NCBI GenBank assembly: GCA_029378245.1
Contig: JARKIF010000014.1
Coordinates: forward strand, 1,178,001 to 1,242,000
Direction of reading: 5' to 3'
Length of the DNA: 64,000 nt
DNA from: Roridomyces roridus
Lineage: Eukaryota > Basidiomycota > Agaricomycetes > Agaricales > Mycenaceae
This document shows positions 47,561-57,974 of the stretch, one piece after another. The translations under genes were made by a program, and so were the position numbers. Numbering within the stretch: the first letter of the stretch is position 1; each line of letters opens with the position of its first letter. The notes under the pieces were generated by a model, which did no database searches, was not told the origin of the DNA, and saw only the letters and a list, made by a program, of their open reading frames with translations.

Positions 47561-47793
47561 GTTAATTGAAGTGATGGGAAGTGTTTGATTGATCGGAGAC
47601 AAGATGATGGGAAGAGTGGCGTGCAAACGTCTGGGCCGGTTGAAGCGTGACACCTACCATCAGCCCCTTCCCACCACTAAGTGAGCGGCGATGACGGTAG
47701 GTGCCTCGGTTCAACCGGCCCAGACGTTCTGACGCCCCTCCTGCCATCACTACTTGACAGATCAATCAAATGAATTTCATCACTCCAATTAAC
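47561..47793. repeat. 233-bp foldback (MITE-like) inverted repeat
   Basis: The left end (GTTAATTGAAGTGATGGGAA) is nearly the reverse complement of the right end (TTTCATCACTCCAATTAAC). Inside, GTCTGGGCCGGTTGAA at about 47631 mirrors TTCAACCGGCCCAGAC at about 47710. The arms are imperfect but run almost the whole length, with the fold centred near 47677. No coding capacity. I cannot see a convincing target duplication. Confidence 0.75.
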
Positions 47794-48221
47794 CGTTATA
47801 GTAATAAGCTGTGTTCTCCTAGTCTCTTTTACAGACCCTCGACGCTCCGCAAGCTCCACGAAGAGGGTCTGTTGGTAACCACGCCCCTTGTTCCGGTGGG
47901 TTCCGTTATTACATAAGCTTGTCATGTGCAAGCGTGTTTTCTGCGCGTTTTGACGCGAATTTTGAGCTGGCACCAATGAGAATGCAGTTGAGGCATGACT
48001 GCATTCCTCGGAATGCGATTTTGGATTACTTTTCATCTTCAAAGCCGCTCAAAGGGACAGTGCCGTGTTGTGTTTCATGACCAAACAACATGCAAACAGT
48101 TGGCTGAGAGGTCATTCCTTGCCATACGTACCCAAGAGCTATCCAATGTATATACACACTGGCTTTAATCTATCCAAAACCCCAGCAAACATGTCTTTGC
48201 AGAGCCAGAACACGTCGGGAC
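47794..48221. other. Non-coding stretch with a small hairpin
   Basis: Contains CAGACCCTC (47832) ... GAGGGTCTG (ends 47872), a 9-bp stem. No gene. Confidence 0.45.
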
Positions 48222-48348
48222 ATTAGCCTCCTTCGCGCAACGATAAGAGGAGGAGGAAGAGGGCGTCGACTCAAGAGAGGGATGAATTGGGAACCAAATG
48301 AGATTGGGGTCCAAAGCGTCCGAGCTGATCAGGGATCAGACTCAGGCC
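48222..48348 (+). repeat. 127-bp inverted repeat, left copy
   Basis: Exact reverse complement, as far as I can check by eye, of 58444-58570 (coordinates sum to 106792). The right copy starts in the last codons of the tyrosine recombinase and runs into its 3' flank, so this left copy is the terminal remnant of a second DIRS-like element. Confidence 0.85.
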
Positions 48349-48453
48349 TAGCTACAAGGGACATGAATGTGGTACGCGGTAGTCTAAGTAAGTAGAATGC
48401 AATGTAATGAAATAGGGACGGTGGGTGGGGAGACGAAATACGACGAGTATTAT

Positions 48454-48551
48454 CTGCGAGCGCAGTTGAGACGATGAGTAGATAAAGTAAGAGAGAGAAG
48501 AAGCTTACCTGCGAGCGCAGTTGAGACGATGAGTCTTGTCTGCGCTCGCAG
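48454..48551. repeat. Duplicated 26-mer plus 12-bp palindrome
   Basis: A 26-bp motif beginning CTGCGAGCGCAGTTGAGACG occurs at 48454-48479 and 48509-48534. It is followed at 48540-48551 by the near-palindrome CTGCGCTCGCAG, the inverted form of its first half. Confidence 0.8.
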
Positions 48552-49102
48552 GTCGTATATGTATACCGAGGACGGCAGCTGGTACAGTACATCTTTTGCA
48601 AAAGACCATGCTATGTATAGTAGGGGTAATTTGCAAAGATCCTCACTAGTGAGCGTACAGCCACCGGGAGGTTAATTTGGTGAGTATGGCTCGGAAATCG
48701 CTCGGGAATCACTGCCCAGATATGATATATTTGATATATAGCATCAGACATCAAGTCCCATCAAAACCATGAAAAGAACATACCAGAACAAATGTCGGCA
48801 TGATAGCTGATGTGATGCATCAAAAACATAAGTTGTAGAGCGGCTTGAGGGCTACAGGGGCTGTCAAGATGTGTTTTAGCCAAAAAGGCTTGGTTGAGCT
48901 GTTAAATGCAAAATACTTTCCCAAACCAGAGTCTTTTCAATCAACTTGCTGGGTAGAGGGTCCAAAAGGCAGATTCACAGGATTTGATCACACGCACTAT
49001 GGACAGACGGTCATTTTTCATAATGACTGAACACTATATCCAAAGTGCTTGAGGCAGGCGGAGTTACCTGTCAGGCCCTGGACAATCATCCTTAATGGTT
49101 GC

Positions 49103-49194
49103 TTGGTCTATTGGTCTCTCTCGTTTGATCCATTAATATTATCCCTCTTTTTGCTGGAGGTCACGGGTTCAATCCCTGCCCGTTAGTTTTTTTT
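49103..49194 (+). promoter_or_regulatory. tRNA-like Pol III module (A/B boxes plus T-run), unit copy 1, left half
   Basis: A-box-like TTGGTCTATTGGTC at 49103-49116, B-box GGTTCAATCCC at 49166-49176, terminator T8 at 49187-49194. The acceptor and T arms pair only partly, so this is a tRNA-derived (SINE-like) promoter rather than a functional tRNA. Confidence 0.55.
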
Positions 49195-51052
49195 CTTTAA
49201 TATCCATTCACACTAGTGCCACGGCTCACTGCCTTGTCACAGATGGTGCTTAAGCCCGAGAATCCTGCCAGGAGTACTTTGTATTCAAATTTTTCATGAA
49301 TCTGACGGGCATTTCCAATTGTAGCCACTACGCTTTTGTCCCAAAAAGGAAATTTTCGACTTTCCTGCCTCCCTGGGCTTCCCGTGTGGTCTGGTGGCCG
49401 CATTTCTTTCCTGAGCCTTTTCATCCATTCCAATAGTATTTCCATGTGTACATTCAGGCTTTCAATGTCACTGTCATGGGCCTGGAATTGGGGAAACAGG
49501 CTGGTTTTGATAATTCCCCTGATATGACTTCCATTTTGACTTCCCAATGAGGTCCTGAGCTTTTCAATGGGGACCTACATTAGGAAGGATGCTCCAAATC
49601 ACACTTGGCAACCCAGTGAATGCCCTGAAGTTCAACTATGGAGGAATCAGTGAAAATGATCAACTGGCTAGCTACTCTGATAGATAGCAAGAACCCTGTG
49701 ATCCTTTCTCTCTGCCAGATCCTGGGATATACCACTTTGCATTTTGAGTCACCAACAAGTAAAGGTCATCTAACAAACAGGGCTACTGTGTGATAATATC
49801 TGAAAATCACTGTTACCCACACTACACAGGCTGCAGATTTTACCTGGGCATACTGATGATATAGGACACGTCCTGGACACTTGGATGACCCTTCAGACCC
49901 TGAGATCACCAAATCATCTACTCAGGAACATCACTTTCAGGTGCACACATTTTTGGATCATCTCAAGAATTCTGAACCAAGGAGGCTCTCTAGAACAGAT
50001 TGGAGACTGAAACTGGGGAGAGGGGACTCATAGCATCCTGAAAATGTCTTAATTCTCCAGATTTGGCCAAGGGATGACAAAGTTCTGTCCAAGGTGTGTT
50101 TCAACAATTGGACAGAATCTTCCTCTACCACTCGGACATTCCAGCACACATTCAGATGCAGACTGTCTAATTTCCATCCCCAATAGATAAACTGACAAGG
50201 AATATCATGTTCTAGCCAGGTTTCAGTCCTTGATCAGCCGTTGACAACCCCCCAGGGAAGGAACAAGTAGCATCAGTGCATAATGATGCTAGGTGTAACT
50301 GCTGCTACATTTGCTTAACTTGTTGATTTTTTTGCTGAGATAGCTCATAGAGACCTGGTGAAGGTATGGTGGCACCTCAGGTTGAGCACATCATCTGCCC
50401 GGAAGATGAAATACTGGAACCTTGTTTTTGACCAAGTTGTGTGCTAGTCTCTTTGGTAGGACATGACTTGATACAATTGATTGTCCATTTCAATTCATAA
50501 TGTGTCTGAGCATGTCTGAAACTCTGAGATCAAAGGTGATACCTTCTCTATCAACCCTGGCCAGAAAATCACCACTTGGATTCATTCACCCAGTATTACT
50601 CTCCAAAGGGCTCAATGCCTCATATAAAGCCTGAAAGCTCATTAGAACATGTACAAGAGTACCCAGCAGAGGGCCTTCAACTATTGAAGCAGGATAGCAC
50701 ATGCTATTCTAGGGGCAATAAATTGATGCCTGTTTCACTCCTACAGTCTTCTAGTCACCTTCTGGAGACCTAGACTGTGGTTCACAGGATGTGAACTGTG
50801 TCAAAGAACAGCCCTTGTGTAAAATACATGCCAAAATGTATCAAGTTCTGCTCAAATACATCAGAACTGCCAAAACTTCCTTTTTTGGATGAAAGCGTTG
50901 TGGCTTGGGGTTGGCAGCTGTCAATCAGAGGTTGGACTTCAACCCATTCCCTGAAGTTTTACCAACTGGCCAACCTTGGAAACATGGGATTACATTTGAC
51001 AAGGTATTCAATGGTCAAAATGTGATAGAAAGGCAACAAGTAATGAGGGCAG

Positions 51053-51132
51053 AAAAAAATGGAACAGCTAGGGTTTGAACCCAGAGCAAAAGCTTCAATA
51101 AAGGAGTGGCAGACTTACTACTAGACTAAACA
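51053..51132 (-). promoter_or_regulatory. tRNA-like Pol III module, unit copy 1, right half
   Basis: Read on the minus strand: A-box GTTTAGTCTAGTAGTAA (51132-51116), B-box GGGTTCAAACCC (51082-51071), then T7 (51059-51053). It faces the first module, so the two would transcribe toward each other. Confidence 0.55.
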
Positions 51133-51616
51133 ACCCGTTGGTTGTATGGGAGTGCCATTCATGTCACCCCGCTACTTCTTCTGTCTGGGCGTAGAATTCA
51201 GACAGCTTTTGATGCAAACTTTGGAACAGTATTTGGGATCTCACAGGACAACCACACATTTTTTGGCACAACTTTGTTGGAAGGACCTGTAGCCTGAAAT
51301 GAGGGCTACAACTTTGATCTAAGATCATTTCCTGATGGCCGGTTTGATGCAGGGGCCCTTTCTGAGCAAAGTGATCAAAAAACCGATCTGTAATGATGGC
51401 CCGCATGCCACCATTGATGCCATCACCTCTATCCACAGCCGTGTATATTGTTGATCTGGGTAGCATGATAAATGATGAATTGGGTGATCCAAATGGCGGC
51501 CATGCCAGAGATATCGGATTTAAGACCTTATTGAGATAGATAATATTTAGTGGGAATCTTTTCAAAACACCCCTACTATAGTTAGCCAGTATTTTGCAAA
51601 AGGTCTACTGTATGTA

Positions 51617-52103
51617 GTGTCCACCGGCCAGCGCTCCTTTATCAATTTCGTCCGCCTTCACAGCCTGTACAATCCCGACGGTACCATCCTTCCCGCCAGC
51701 CAAAACGCCATCATGTGCTGGATTGCAAGCCTCGGTGGTCGAGCACAGCCCAAAACAATTAAAGGCTACCTCTCTGCCGTTCGTTCCCTGCATGTCGACG
51801 CTGACTTACCTTTCTCTGCATGCGAGGGACCCGTTGTTCAGCGACTCATCCGCGGCATCAAACGCTTCCACGGCGAGCGCGATCGCAAACCGGTGCAACC
51901 CATCACCCTCCCCATCCTTCGTGCAATCCTCGCCCAACTCCGCCCCGGCGTCGTTCTCGGCCACAGCACCCTCTATGCCGCATACTGCCTTGGATACGCC
52001 GGGTTCTTGCGATCCGGGGAGATCACGGCAGGCTCGGGAAAGGACGTCAGTCTCAATCTCACGCGGGATGCCATCGCCTTCTTCCCCGATTTCGACTCGT
52101 GCA
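51617..52103 (+). pseudogene. Tyrosine recombinase (YR), N-terminal part, interrupted by Ty3/Gypsy insertion
   Basis: Core-binding region (SFINFVRLHSLYNP, TIKGYLSAVRSLHVDADLPF) and the start of the catalytic domain with the first Arg (GYAGFLRSGEIT). At 52103 the frame is cut by the LTR element. If the element and one copy of its target duplication are ignored, the frame runs directly into 57975, so the gene was open before the insertion. It begins just inside the left 3-kb arm with no ATG of its own, as expected for a DIRS YR expressed with an upstream ORF. Confidence 0.85.
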
Positions 52104-52266
52104 TGGAAACTCACGGAGAGAAACACTCAGAATCGGACAGAGGGAACAAATAAGGCCGTTGCGTGGGTTTCGAATCGTAGAGTACGCGTACAAGATGAGG
52201 GTAGCAGACAAGAAAAGGTGATAATCAAAGCGTAAACAACGTCAACTGTAAACCAGCAGGTTTACA
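52104..52266 (-). repeat. 3' LTR of the Gypsy element
   Basis: 163 bp, TG...CA ends. One end is a hairpin, TGTAAACCAGCAGGTTTACA (8-bp stem, 4-bp loop). Confidence 0.93.
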
Positions 52267-52440
52267 CCCTCCCCCTCCCTGGAAAATCCAGCCGTCAGTA
52301 TCAACAATCCAAATGTAAAGTATGTATCGTAAAAGTAAAGTAAGCCACAAACAAAATGCATGCCCGAGAGGTCTTCACGAGACAGCTGTCCCAACCCCTC
52401 GACTGCCAACAGAAGGAAAGATTGCTCAGCCGAGCGTCCA

Positions 52441-55400
52441 TCAGTCTTGAGAACGAGCGAGCCAGTTGTCGAGGGCCTCGCAGTCGGCCAACTCACGCCC
52501 GGGGAGCCATTTGTCGCCGCCAGGCCCATAGCTGGTGAAACGAACGTAATACTGTTTCCCGCGTCCGCGCTTGCGCTCGTCTAGAATCCTGTCGACGTAG
52601 AATTCCTCTTCACCGCGGTCGTTGACAATCGGGGCGGGCTTCGCGAGTTTGCGGTCCGGGAACAGTACGTCGTCGTTTTCTACAAAGGGTTCAATTTCTG
52701 AAGCATGGAAAACAGGGTAAACGTTTGGTTGGTTTTCAAGGTCGAGCGTATAAGTTGAGCACGCCGGGTGTGCCGCGATGACCTTGTATGGGCCGTCGAA
52801 GCGAGGCATGTACTTGGCCACACGCCCGCTGCCCTTGTGAATATAATGCGCTCGACGATGTGCGGTGGTCAGCTTTACACGATCCCCGACCTTGATGTTG
52901 TGGTCAGGCCGACGAGACTTGTTCGCTTGTTCAGCCTGGGACAGTTTGGCAGTCAGAAGATTTTCCCGGGCCTCAAGGACGTCCAGTTCCAAACGCGCGA
53001 TCAGGTCCACAGCGGTTTTCTCGGCCTCAGGCAGTTTTCCTCGCGGTCCAGCGACCAGGGGCGGAATGACGCGAGGCGAGCGGCCCATGCGTAGTGGAAA
53101 ACCAGAAAAGCCTGTCGACGCGTTCACGGTGTTCATCATGTCGAAACGGACGCGAGGGAGGGCGCGGACCCAACCGCGCTGGTTCCGCAAGACATGGTAA
53201 CGTATCGCCTGGTTCACGGTCTTGTTCGTCCGTTCCGAGGCGCCGTCGGTCTGGGGATGAAAAGCCGTCGACATCTTCAATTTAACACCCGTCAGTTTGT
53301 GCAGCGCGGCCCAGAACTCGGAGACGAAGAGTTTATCGCGGTCACTGAAAATATCGAGGGGCAGCCCGTTCTCACAGTACCACTGGTCGAAGAATACAAG
53401 TGCAAAGTCGGGTGCCGATATGTCGGTGCGTGTGGGAGCGAGGCGAATGTCGGAACCGAGACGACAGGTGAAAGACGCGATGCAGTTGTAACCTTGGTCC
53501 AGAGGAAGGGGACCAATAAAATCAATTGCCACGGAGTCCCCGCGGCCTTCGGGGATGGGATTTGGATGCAATGGGCCAGCGGGACGCTTTGTGCGTGACT
53601 TGTTACGCTGGCAGTCCGCGCAAGCAGGGATGTAAGCGCCTTTGAGGTCGCGCCGCATATTCGGCCAGTAGTAACAGTCGCGGAGGGATTTGTACGATTT
53701 ATCGAAGCCAAAATGGCCGAGAGCGTCGTGCGCAAGGTGGAAGAGGTCCTGCCGGATGGTACCAACCCGAGGGATAATCAGGCGGCCAGCGACGTACCAA
53801 AGGCCATCACGGAATTTGAGGCCCGGCATTCCCTTGACCACAGAGTCCAGTTTTGCGCACCACGGGTCGGTTTTGTAACCCGCACGAATCTCGCGGAGCA
53901 CCTTCTCGTCAACAGAGACCTGGAGGACAGGAGCAACAACATCGTCCAGACCGGAGTCCTTGCCCGTGATCCGGGTAGCGGCCAAACAACGGACCGCCCT
54001 CTGTGGCGAATCACGACCAGCAAGTACAACAGCAACAGGCGGCGCATCGCCAGCAGCACCAGCCTCGATTGCAGACTCCATCGCAGCGGGAGTGTCGACA
54101 AAATCCGTTCGAGACAACGCGTCAGCTATGGCGTTGTCTTCACCTTTAACATATACGACAGTGTAATCGAACTGCGACATGAATTCGGACCATCTAGCCT
54201 GACGACGGGAGAGGTCCTTCTGCGATCCAAAGTTCTCCAAGGTGCGATGGTCGGTGAACACCGTGAATTCGTTTCCGAGTAAGTCCACCTTCCAACGATG
54301 GAGAGCCCGTACAATAGCCAGTAGCTCCTTCTCATGGACGGGATAGTTTAACTCGGCACCTTTGAAACTGCAAGAATCGAAGGCAACCGGTCTCGACGTG
54401 TCCCAAGTAGGCCCGTAAGAGAGCATGGCGCCTGAGCGTCTATCGCTGGCGTCGGTTGTCACAAAAATCTGGTTTTCACCACGATTTTCGTGGTCTATAA
54501 CAGTAAGACAATCACGGCTGACGACGATCTTCTTAATGTTTTCGAAGGCACGCTGGTGGTCCCACGTCCAAGGCGGGAAATGTTTATCGCACTCTTTCAC
54601 TGTCAGTTTCTCCAAGGTGGGAGTCCATTCGGCCAGGTTGGGCAAGAATTTGCTGATGTAACGAACCAGTCCAAGGAAGGCGCGAACGTTGGTGCTGGAC
54701 CGAGGCGTTGGCCAATTGACGATGCGCTCGACCTTGCCCGTGTCCGCTTCAACACCGCGCTCCGAAATTTGATGACCCAGGAAGGCCACGGAGTGCTGGA
54801 ACAGCTTCGTCTTCTTCGAATTGCAGTACAGGCCCGCCTTGCGCAATGCCTCAAAAATCAATTCGACATCTCGTTCATGATCCTCGACGTTCTCCGACCA
54901 GATAATGATGTCGTCCAGGTAGACGTGGCATATTTTGCCAATATATTCGCGAAGAGCAGTGGTAACTCTGCGCTGTTGAACTGCCGGTGCGTTCTTCAGG
55001 CCCTGAGGCATAACCAGCCACTCATAGAGGCCCAAAGGAGTGTTAACAGCAGTATACTTTATAGAGTCCTCGTCAAGACGAGTCTGAAAAAAACTATCGG
55101 TAAAGTCGATTGTCGACCAGATCTTCCCTTTCGCACAATCTGCAAGAATGTCGTCAACTTTAGGCAGAGGGAAGGCATCCCGAATCGTTATCGCATTCAA
55201 ACGTCGGAAATCGTTGACCCAACGCGGTAGGGAAGTCTTGTCAGCCTTCAGGATCAGGAAAGCCGGAGACGCATGTGGGGAAGTCGAAGGGCGAATGCGA
55301 CCAGCTTCCAAATGATTCTTTATCAACGTCTGCCAGGCGTCCTTGTATTTTCTCGGACTGGAATAGGATCGGGACTCGAGGTCTTTAGTCGCCTGCTTCA

Positions 55401-57486
55401 CCTTAATTTCGCAAACGACGTCGGTGGGTAACATGTCAACGTGAGGCATTGGTTCGAACAGCATAGGAAACTTAGCGCGTAACTTGTCAGCCTTCGCGTC
55501 CAAGTCCGCTCTTTGGGCAAGTGTCACAATTCGGTCACGGACAGCGGCCACAACGTCGACTTTAACAGACTCCTCGTAATGAGGATCCGACTCAAGCTTT
55601 GTACGCCGTGCATCGCAGGTGGATTTCAGCTCCTTCGCCATGGCAATGTGGTCTCGTTTTGTCTGGCGACGTTTCTCGATTGGCGACTTACGAGACTTCA
55701 ACGGCGGAGGGGCGGTGCATGGCTTGAATAGATCGTAGTTTACTCGCTTGTCAACAACTGAACGCTCATGGTGATCAATGACAATATGATTCTTCTCAAG
55801 CCATGGTAGGCCGAGTAACAATGGAGTACAAAGATTTGAGACAATAAGAGCTCGTACGGTATTAGAAGTCCATTGCTGGTCTGTGGACACGGTGCGTAAT
55901 TTAACATATTCGGTTATTGGAACAGTGGGAGAGTCAAGTGCAAGCGAAAAGTCTTCGGGTTTACTGAGGCGATGTTTCGGTAACTGCAAGCGGTTGACTA
56001 GCGACTCGTCTATTAAAACGAGATGAGCACCATTGTCAATAAGAGCACGGACAGGGACAGAGGAGGGGGAGCCGGGACCGTCCAGAAGACAGTCCCAAAA
56101 AAGATGACAAGAGCGGTGACTCACGTCGGTAACGTCCTGCGAGTCGTCATCAACACTGTCGTCGTCGTCGTCAATTGAATTGTCCTTTGGGAAAACAACG
56201 GCGGCAATCGCCTTGCTCTTGCCACGTCTCTTCGACGCCGCAGCATCGACATCGGCCTGCGTCAAGGTCCGATAGTTGACTGCGTTGGCGAAACCATTCG
56301 GGCAAGAGTTTGACATGTGGCCGGCGAAGAAACGACGACACTTGCGACACCCATCATTGGCGTCCAACAAGGTACGTTCAGAGTCAAGGAGCTGCGGGAG
56401 ACGAGGGGTGGATGACGATGAGGAAGGAGTGGAGGGTCCGGCGGATGCTGGGGCAAGGGACGAACTACGCGCGCCTCCAAAGGGGCGTTTGCCCACACGA
56501 ACGTCGTCGGGAGCCGCAGCCTTGCGTTTAGCCTTCTCCGCAGCAGCAGCAAACTTCTCCTTCTCGGCAGCCAATGCCGCAGAAAGCGCGGCGGTCATAT
56601 CTGCGGCGTCAGCGACATGTTTGCGATCAACCAGATTGACGGCCGCGATCCATTCGTCAAAATCAGTCTTCTTCGGCGCTTCGGAGTTGGAGAGCATGGC
56701 TGCGAGGCTGTCAATCATGCCCGCCTCCAGATGGTGGCGAATACGGACATCATCGACGCCGAGGTCAGGCAGCTTGGAAGCGATGGGGTCGTCGGTGAGG
56801 AGAGCGGCCATGGAGCAGACATCGGTTTGAAAGGTATCAAAGGTCTCGTCCTTGGTCATACGACGCGAGAATACTTTGCGGCGGTGAACATCGATCCAAT
56901 CAGCGTCAAGAAACTTCTTCTTGAACAACGTCATGAACTCGAGGAAGGTCATCTTGATCAATTTCTGGTAGGTAGCGTCCAGCCGAGTCCACGAGGTGAT
57001 GCGTGGGTCCTGGAAACAGTTGATAATACGGACGACCTGGTCGGCCTCGGCGATGGGGACGGAGTGGGCATTGAAGTACCCGCGGCAAAAGCTGACGAAC
57101 TCGGCGCACGCGTCAGGCGTGACCTTTCCGCGTCCGAAGATGGGTGCCTTGTTAGGCACGTTGATGACAATCGCCGTACCATCCTCGGCGGGGGCAACGG
57201 ACAGCGGGGAGGACATGAATGCGGATGGAGCGGTGAGGAAGGAGAGGTCGAACGAGTCGTCGGAAACGTCGGGAGACAGTGCCTGGGGGACGAGTGTCTG
57301 CGAACGAGATTGGGAGACTATGGGAGGGGAGATGGGGCGAGTCGGGGTGAAGGAAGAGGAGGAGAAGTGAGGAAGGAGGTCGTGCGAGGGGGGAGTCTCA
57401 ATCTCGATAGGCAGGGAGCTCGACTCGGACGATTTGAGCGGCTCTGTGAGAGATGAAGACGACTCGGTCTCAGTCAACGGCGTCAA
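52441..57486 (-). CDS. Gag-Pol polyprotein of Ty3/Gypsy chromovirus (1,681 residues)
   Basis: Single uninterrupted ORF. Order: Gag with capsid-like region and zinc knuckle (CRKCRRFFAGHMSNSC); aspartic protease with ALIDNGAHLVLID (DNG in place of the common DSG/DTG); RT with WVNDFRRLNAITI, TIDFTDSFFQTRLDE and YLDDIIIW; RNase H beginning VTTDASDRRSGAML; integrase with HHCC finger (HDALGHFG ... CADCQRNK) and IDFIGPLP core; and a C-terminal chromo-like domain (EEFYVDRILDERKRGRGKQY ... KWLPGRELADCEAL). A chromodomain usually directs integration to heterochromatin or repeats, which fits its location inside another element. Looks capable of activity. Confidence 0.95.
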   Translation of the reverse strand: MTPLTETESSSSLTEPLKSSESSSLPIEIETPPSHDLLPHFSSSSFTPTRPISPPIVSQSRSQTLVPQALSPDVSDDSFDLSFLTAPSAFMSSPLSVAPAEDGTAIVINVPNKAPIFGRGKVTPDACAEFVSFCRGYFNAHSVPIAEADQVVRIINCFQDPRITSWTRLDATYQKLIKMTFLEFMTLFKKKFLDADWIDVHRRKVFSRRMTKDETFDTFQTDVCSMAALLTDDPIASKLPDLGVDDVRIRHHLEAGMIDSLAAMLSNSEAPKKTDFDEWIAAVNLVDRKHVADAADMTAALSAALAAEKEKFAAAAEKAKRKAAAPDDVRVGKRPFGGARSSSLAPASAGPSTPSSSSSTPRLPQLLDSERTLLDANDGCRKCRRFFAGHMSNSCPNGFANAVNYRTLTQADVDAAASKRRGKSKAIAAVVFPKDNSIDDDDDSVDDDSQDVTDVSHRSCHLFWDCLLDGPGSPSSVPVRALIDNGAHLVLIDESLVNRLQLPKHRLSKPEDFSLALDSPTVPITEYVKLRTVSTDQQWTSNTVRALIVSNLCTPLLLGLPWLEKNHIVIDHHERSVVDKRVNYDLFKPCTAPPPLKSRKSPIEKRRQTKRDHIAMAKELKSTCDARRTKLESDPHYEESVKVDVVAAVRDRIVTLAQRADLDAKADKLRAKFPMLFEPMPHVDMLPTDVVCEIKVKQATKDLESRSYSSPRKYKDAWQTLIKNHLEAGRIRPSTSPHASPAFLILKADKTSLPRWVNDFRRLNAITIRDAFPLPKVDDILADCAKGKIWSTIDFTDSFFQTRLDEDSIKYTAVNTPLGLYEWLVMPQGLKNAPAVQQRRVTTALREYIGKICHVYLDDIIIWSENVEDHERDVELIFEALRKAGLYCNSKKTKLFQHSVAFLGHQISERGVEADTGKVERIVNWPTPRSSTNVRAFLGLVRYISKFLPNLAEWTPTLEKLTVKECDKHFPPWTWDHQRAFENIKKIVVSRDCLTVIDHENRGENQIFVTTDASDRRSGAMLSYGPTWDTSRPVAFDSCSFKGAELNYPVHEKELLAIVRALHRWKVDLLGNEFTVFTDHRTLENFGSQKDLSRRQARWSEFMSQFDYTVVYVKGEDNAIADALSRTDFVDTPAAMESAIEAGAAGDAPPVAVVLAGRDSPQRAVRCLAATRITGKDSGLDDVVAPVLQVSVDEKVLREIRAGYKTDPWCAKLDSVVKGMPGLKFRDGLWYVAGRLIIPRVGTIRQDLFHLAHDALGHFGFDKSYKSLRDCYYWPNMRRDLKGAYIPACADCQRNKSRTKRPAGPLHPNPIPEGRGDSVAIDFIGPLPLDQGYNCIASFTCRLGSDIRLAPTRTDISAPDFALVFFDQWYCENGLPLDIFSDRDKLFVSEFWAALHKLTGVKLKMSTAFHPQTDGASERTNKTVNQAIRYHVLRNQRGWVRALPRVRFDMMNTVNASTGFSGFPLRMGRSPRVIPPLVAGPRGKLPEAEKTAVDLIARLELDVLEARENLLTAKLSQAEQANKSRRPDHNIKVGDRVKLTTAHRRAHYIHKGSGRVAKYMPRFDGPYKVIAAHPACSTYTLDLENQPNVYPVFHASEIEPFVENDDVLFPDRKLAKPAPIVNDRGEEEFYVDRILDERKRGRGKQYYVRFTSYGPGGDKWLPGRELADCEALDNWLARSQD

Positions 57487-57806
57487 CGGCGACGACGGGA
57501 CAGCTCGCGTGGCTGCAGCACGCGTGAGCAGCGGGGTAGGGACACTCGGGGTGCGAGACAGTTTGGGAGGCAGAGGACGGCAACACTGCAGAATGAGGGT
57601 CAGTGACGTGGCACGTCAAAAGACCAATTGCGAGCCCGAGGGCAACGCCAGCGACGGTGGGGTGGACGGTAGACGGTACGGTAGTCGTTCGCACTCAAGG
57701 TAGAGGCAAGCGAGACGGAGAGAGGCAGTAACGGAAAGGCAAATCGAGGACGTGTCCTCGATAAGCGACGAAAGACGGTGGCAACGAAAAGAGATTTGTT
57801 CAAAAG

Positions 57807-57969
57807 TGGAAACTCACGGAGAGAAACACTCAGAATCGGACAGAGGGAACAAATAAGGCCGTTGCGTGGGTTTTGAATCGTAGAGTACGCGTACAAGATG
57901 AGGGTAGCAGACAAGAAAAGGTGATAATCAAAGCGTAAACAACGTCAACTGTAAACCAGCAGGTTTACA
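57807..57969 (-). repeat. 5' LTR of the Gypsy element
   Basis: 163 bp, nearly identical to 52104-52266. On the minus strand the transcript would start here and run toward 52104. Confidence 0.93.
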
Positions 57970-57974
57970 GTGCA

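Larger units (their letters stand above)
48605..51591 (+). mobile_element. 2,987-bp palindromic transposon-like unit, copy 1
   Basis: Flanked by the 11-mer TTTTGCAAAAG at 48594-48604 and 51592-51602, an apparent target duplication. Ends are related inverted repeats over ~45 bp, sharing TATAGTAGGGGT, TTTG(C/A)AAAG and CACTA. The two halves are diverged inverted copies of each other: GGCTACAGG near 48850 mirrors about 51300, and the KFPFWDKSVVA-coding stretch (minus strand, ~49345) mirrors KLPFLDESVVA (plus strand, ~50885). Two tRNA-like Pol III modules point inward. The longest ORFs (~116-133 codons) match nothing I know, so no transposase is apparent; it is probably non-autonomous. Confidence 0.75.
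48575..51619 (+). repeat. Left arm of a 3.05-kb inverted repeat
   Basis: Matches the reverse complement of 58719-61763. Every matched feature obeys x + y = 110338, so there are no indels across 3 kb. The only mismatch I found is near the outer edge (48588/61750). The arm contains a transposon-like unit (48605-51591) plus a few bases of DIRS-type coding sequence at each end. Confidence 0.95.
52104..57969 (-). mobile_element. Full-length Ty3/Gypsy chromovirus-type LTR retrotransposon
   Basis: Bounded by 163-bp LTRs and a 5-bp target duplication GTGCA (52099-52103 and 57970-57974). A purine tract (GGGAGGGGGAGGG on the minus strand) abuts the 3' LTR at 52267. One long ORF fills the interior. The LTRs differ at one base that I can see (C/T within GGGTTT(C/T)GAATCG), so insertion is recent. 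It sits inside the tyrosine recombinase gene. Confidence 0.95.

Noticed and set aside
49103..49194. Functional tRNA gene
   Set aside because: A and B boxes and a T-run are present but the acceptor and T stems pair poorly; called tRNA-like only.
48845..51565. Small ORFs of the 3-kb unit as real proteins
   Set aside because: Short, no start context or domains, and part of them is palindromic repeat sequence.
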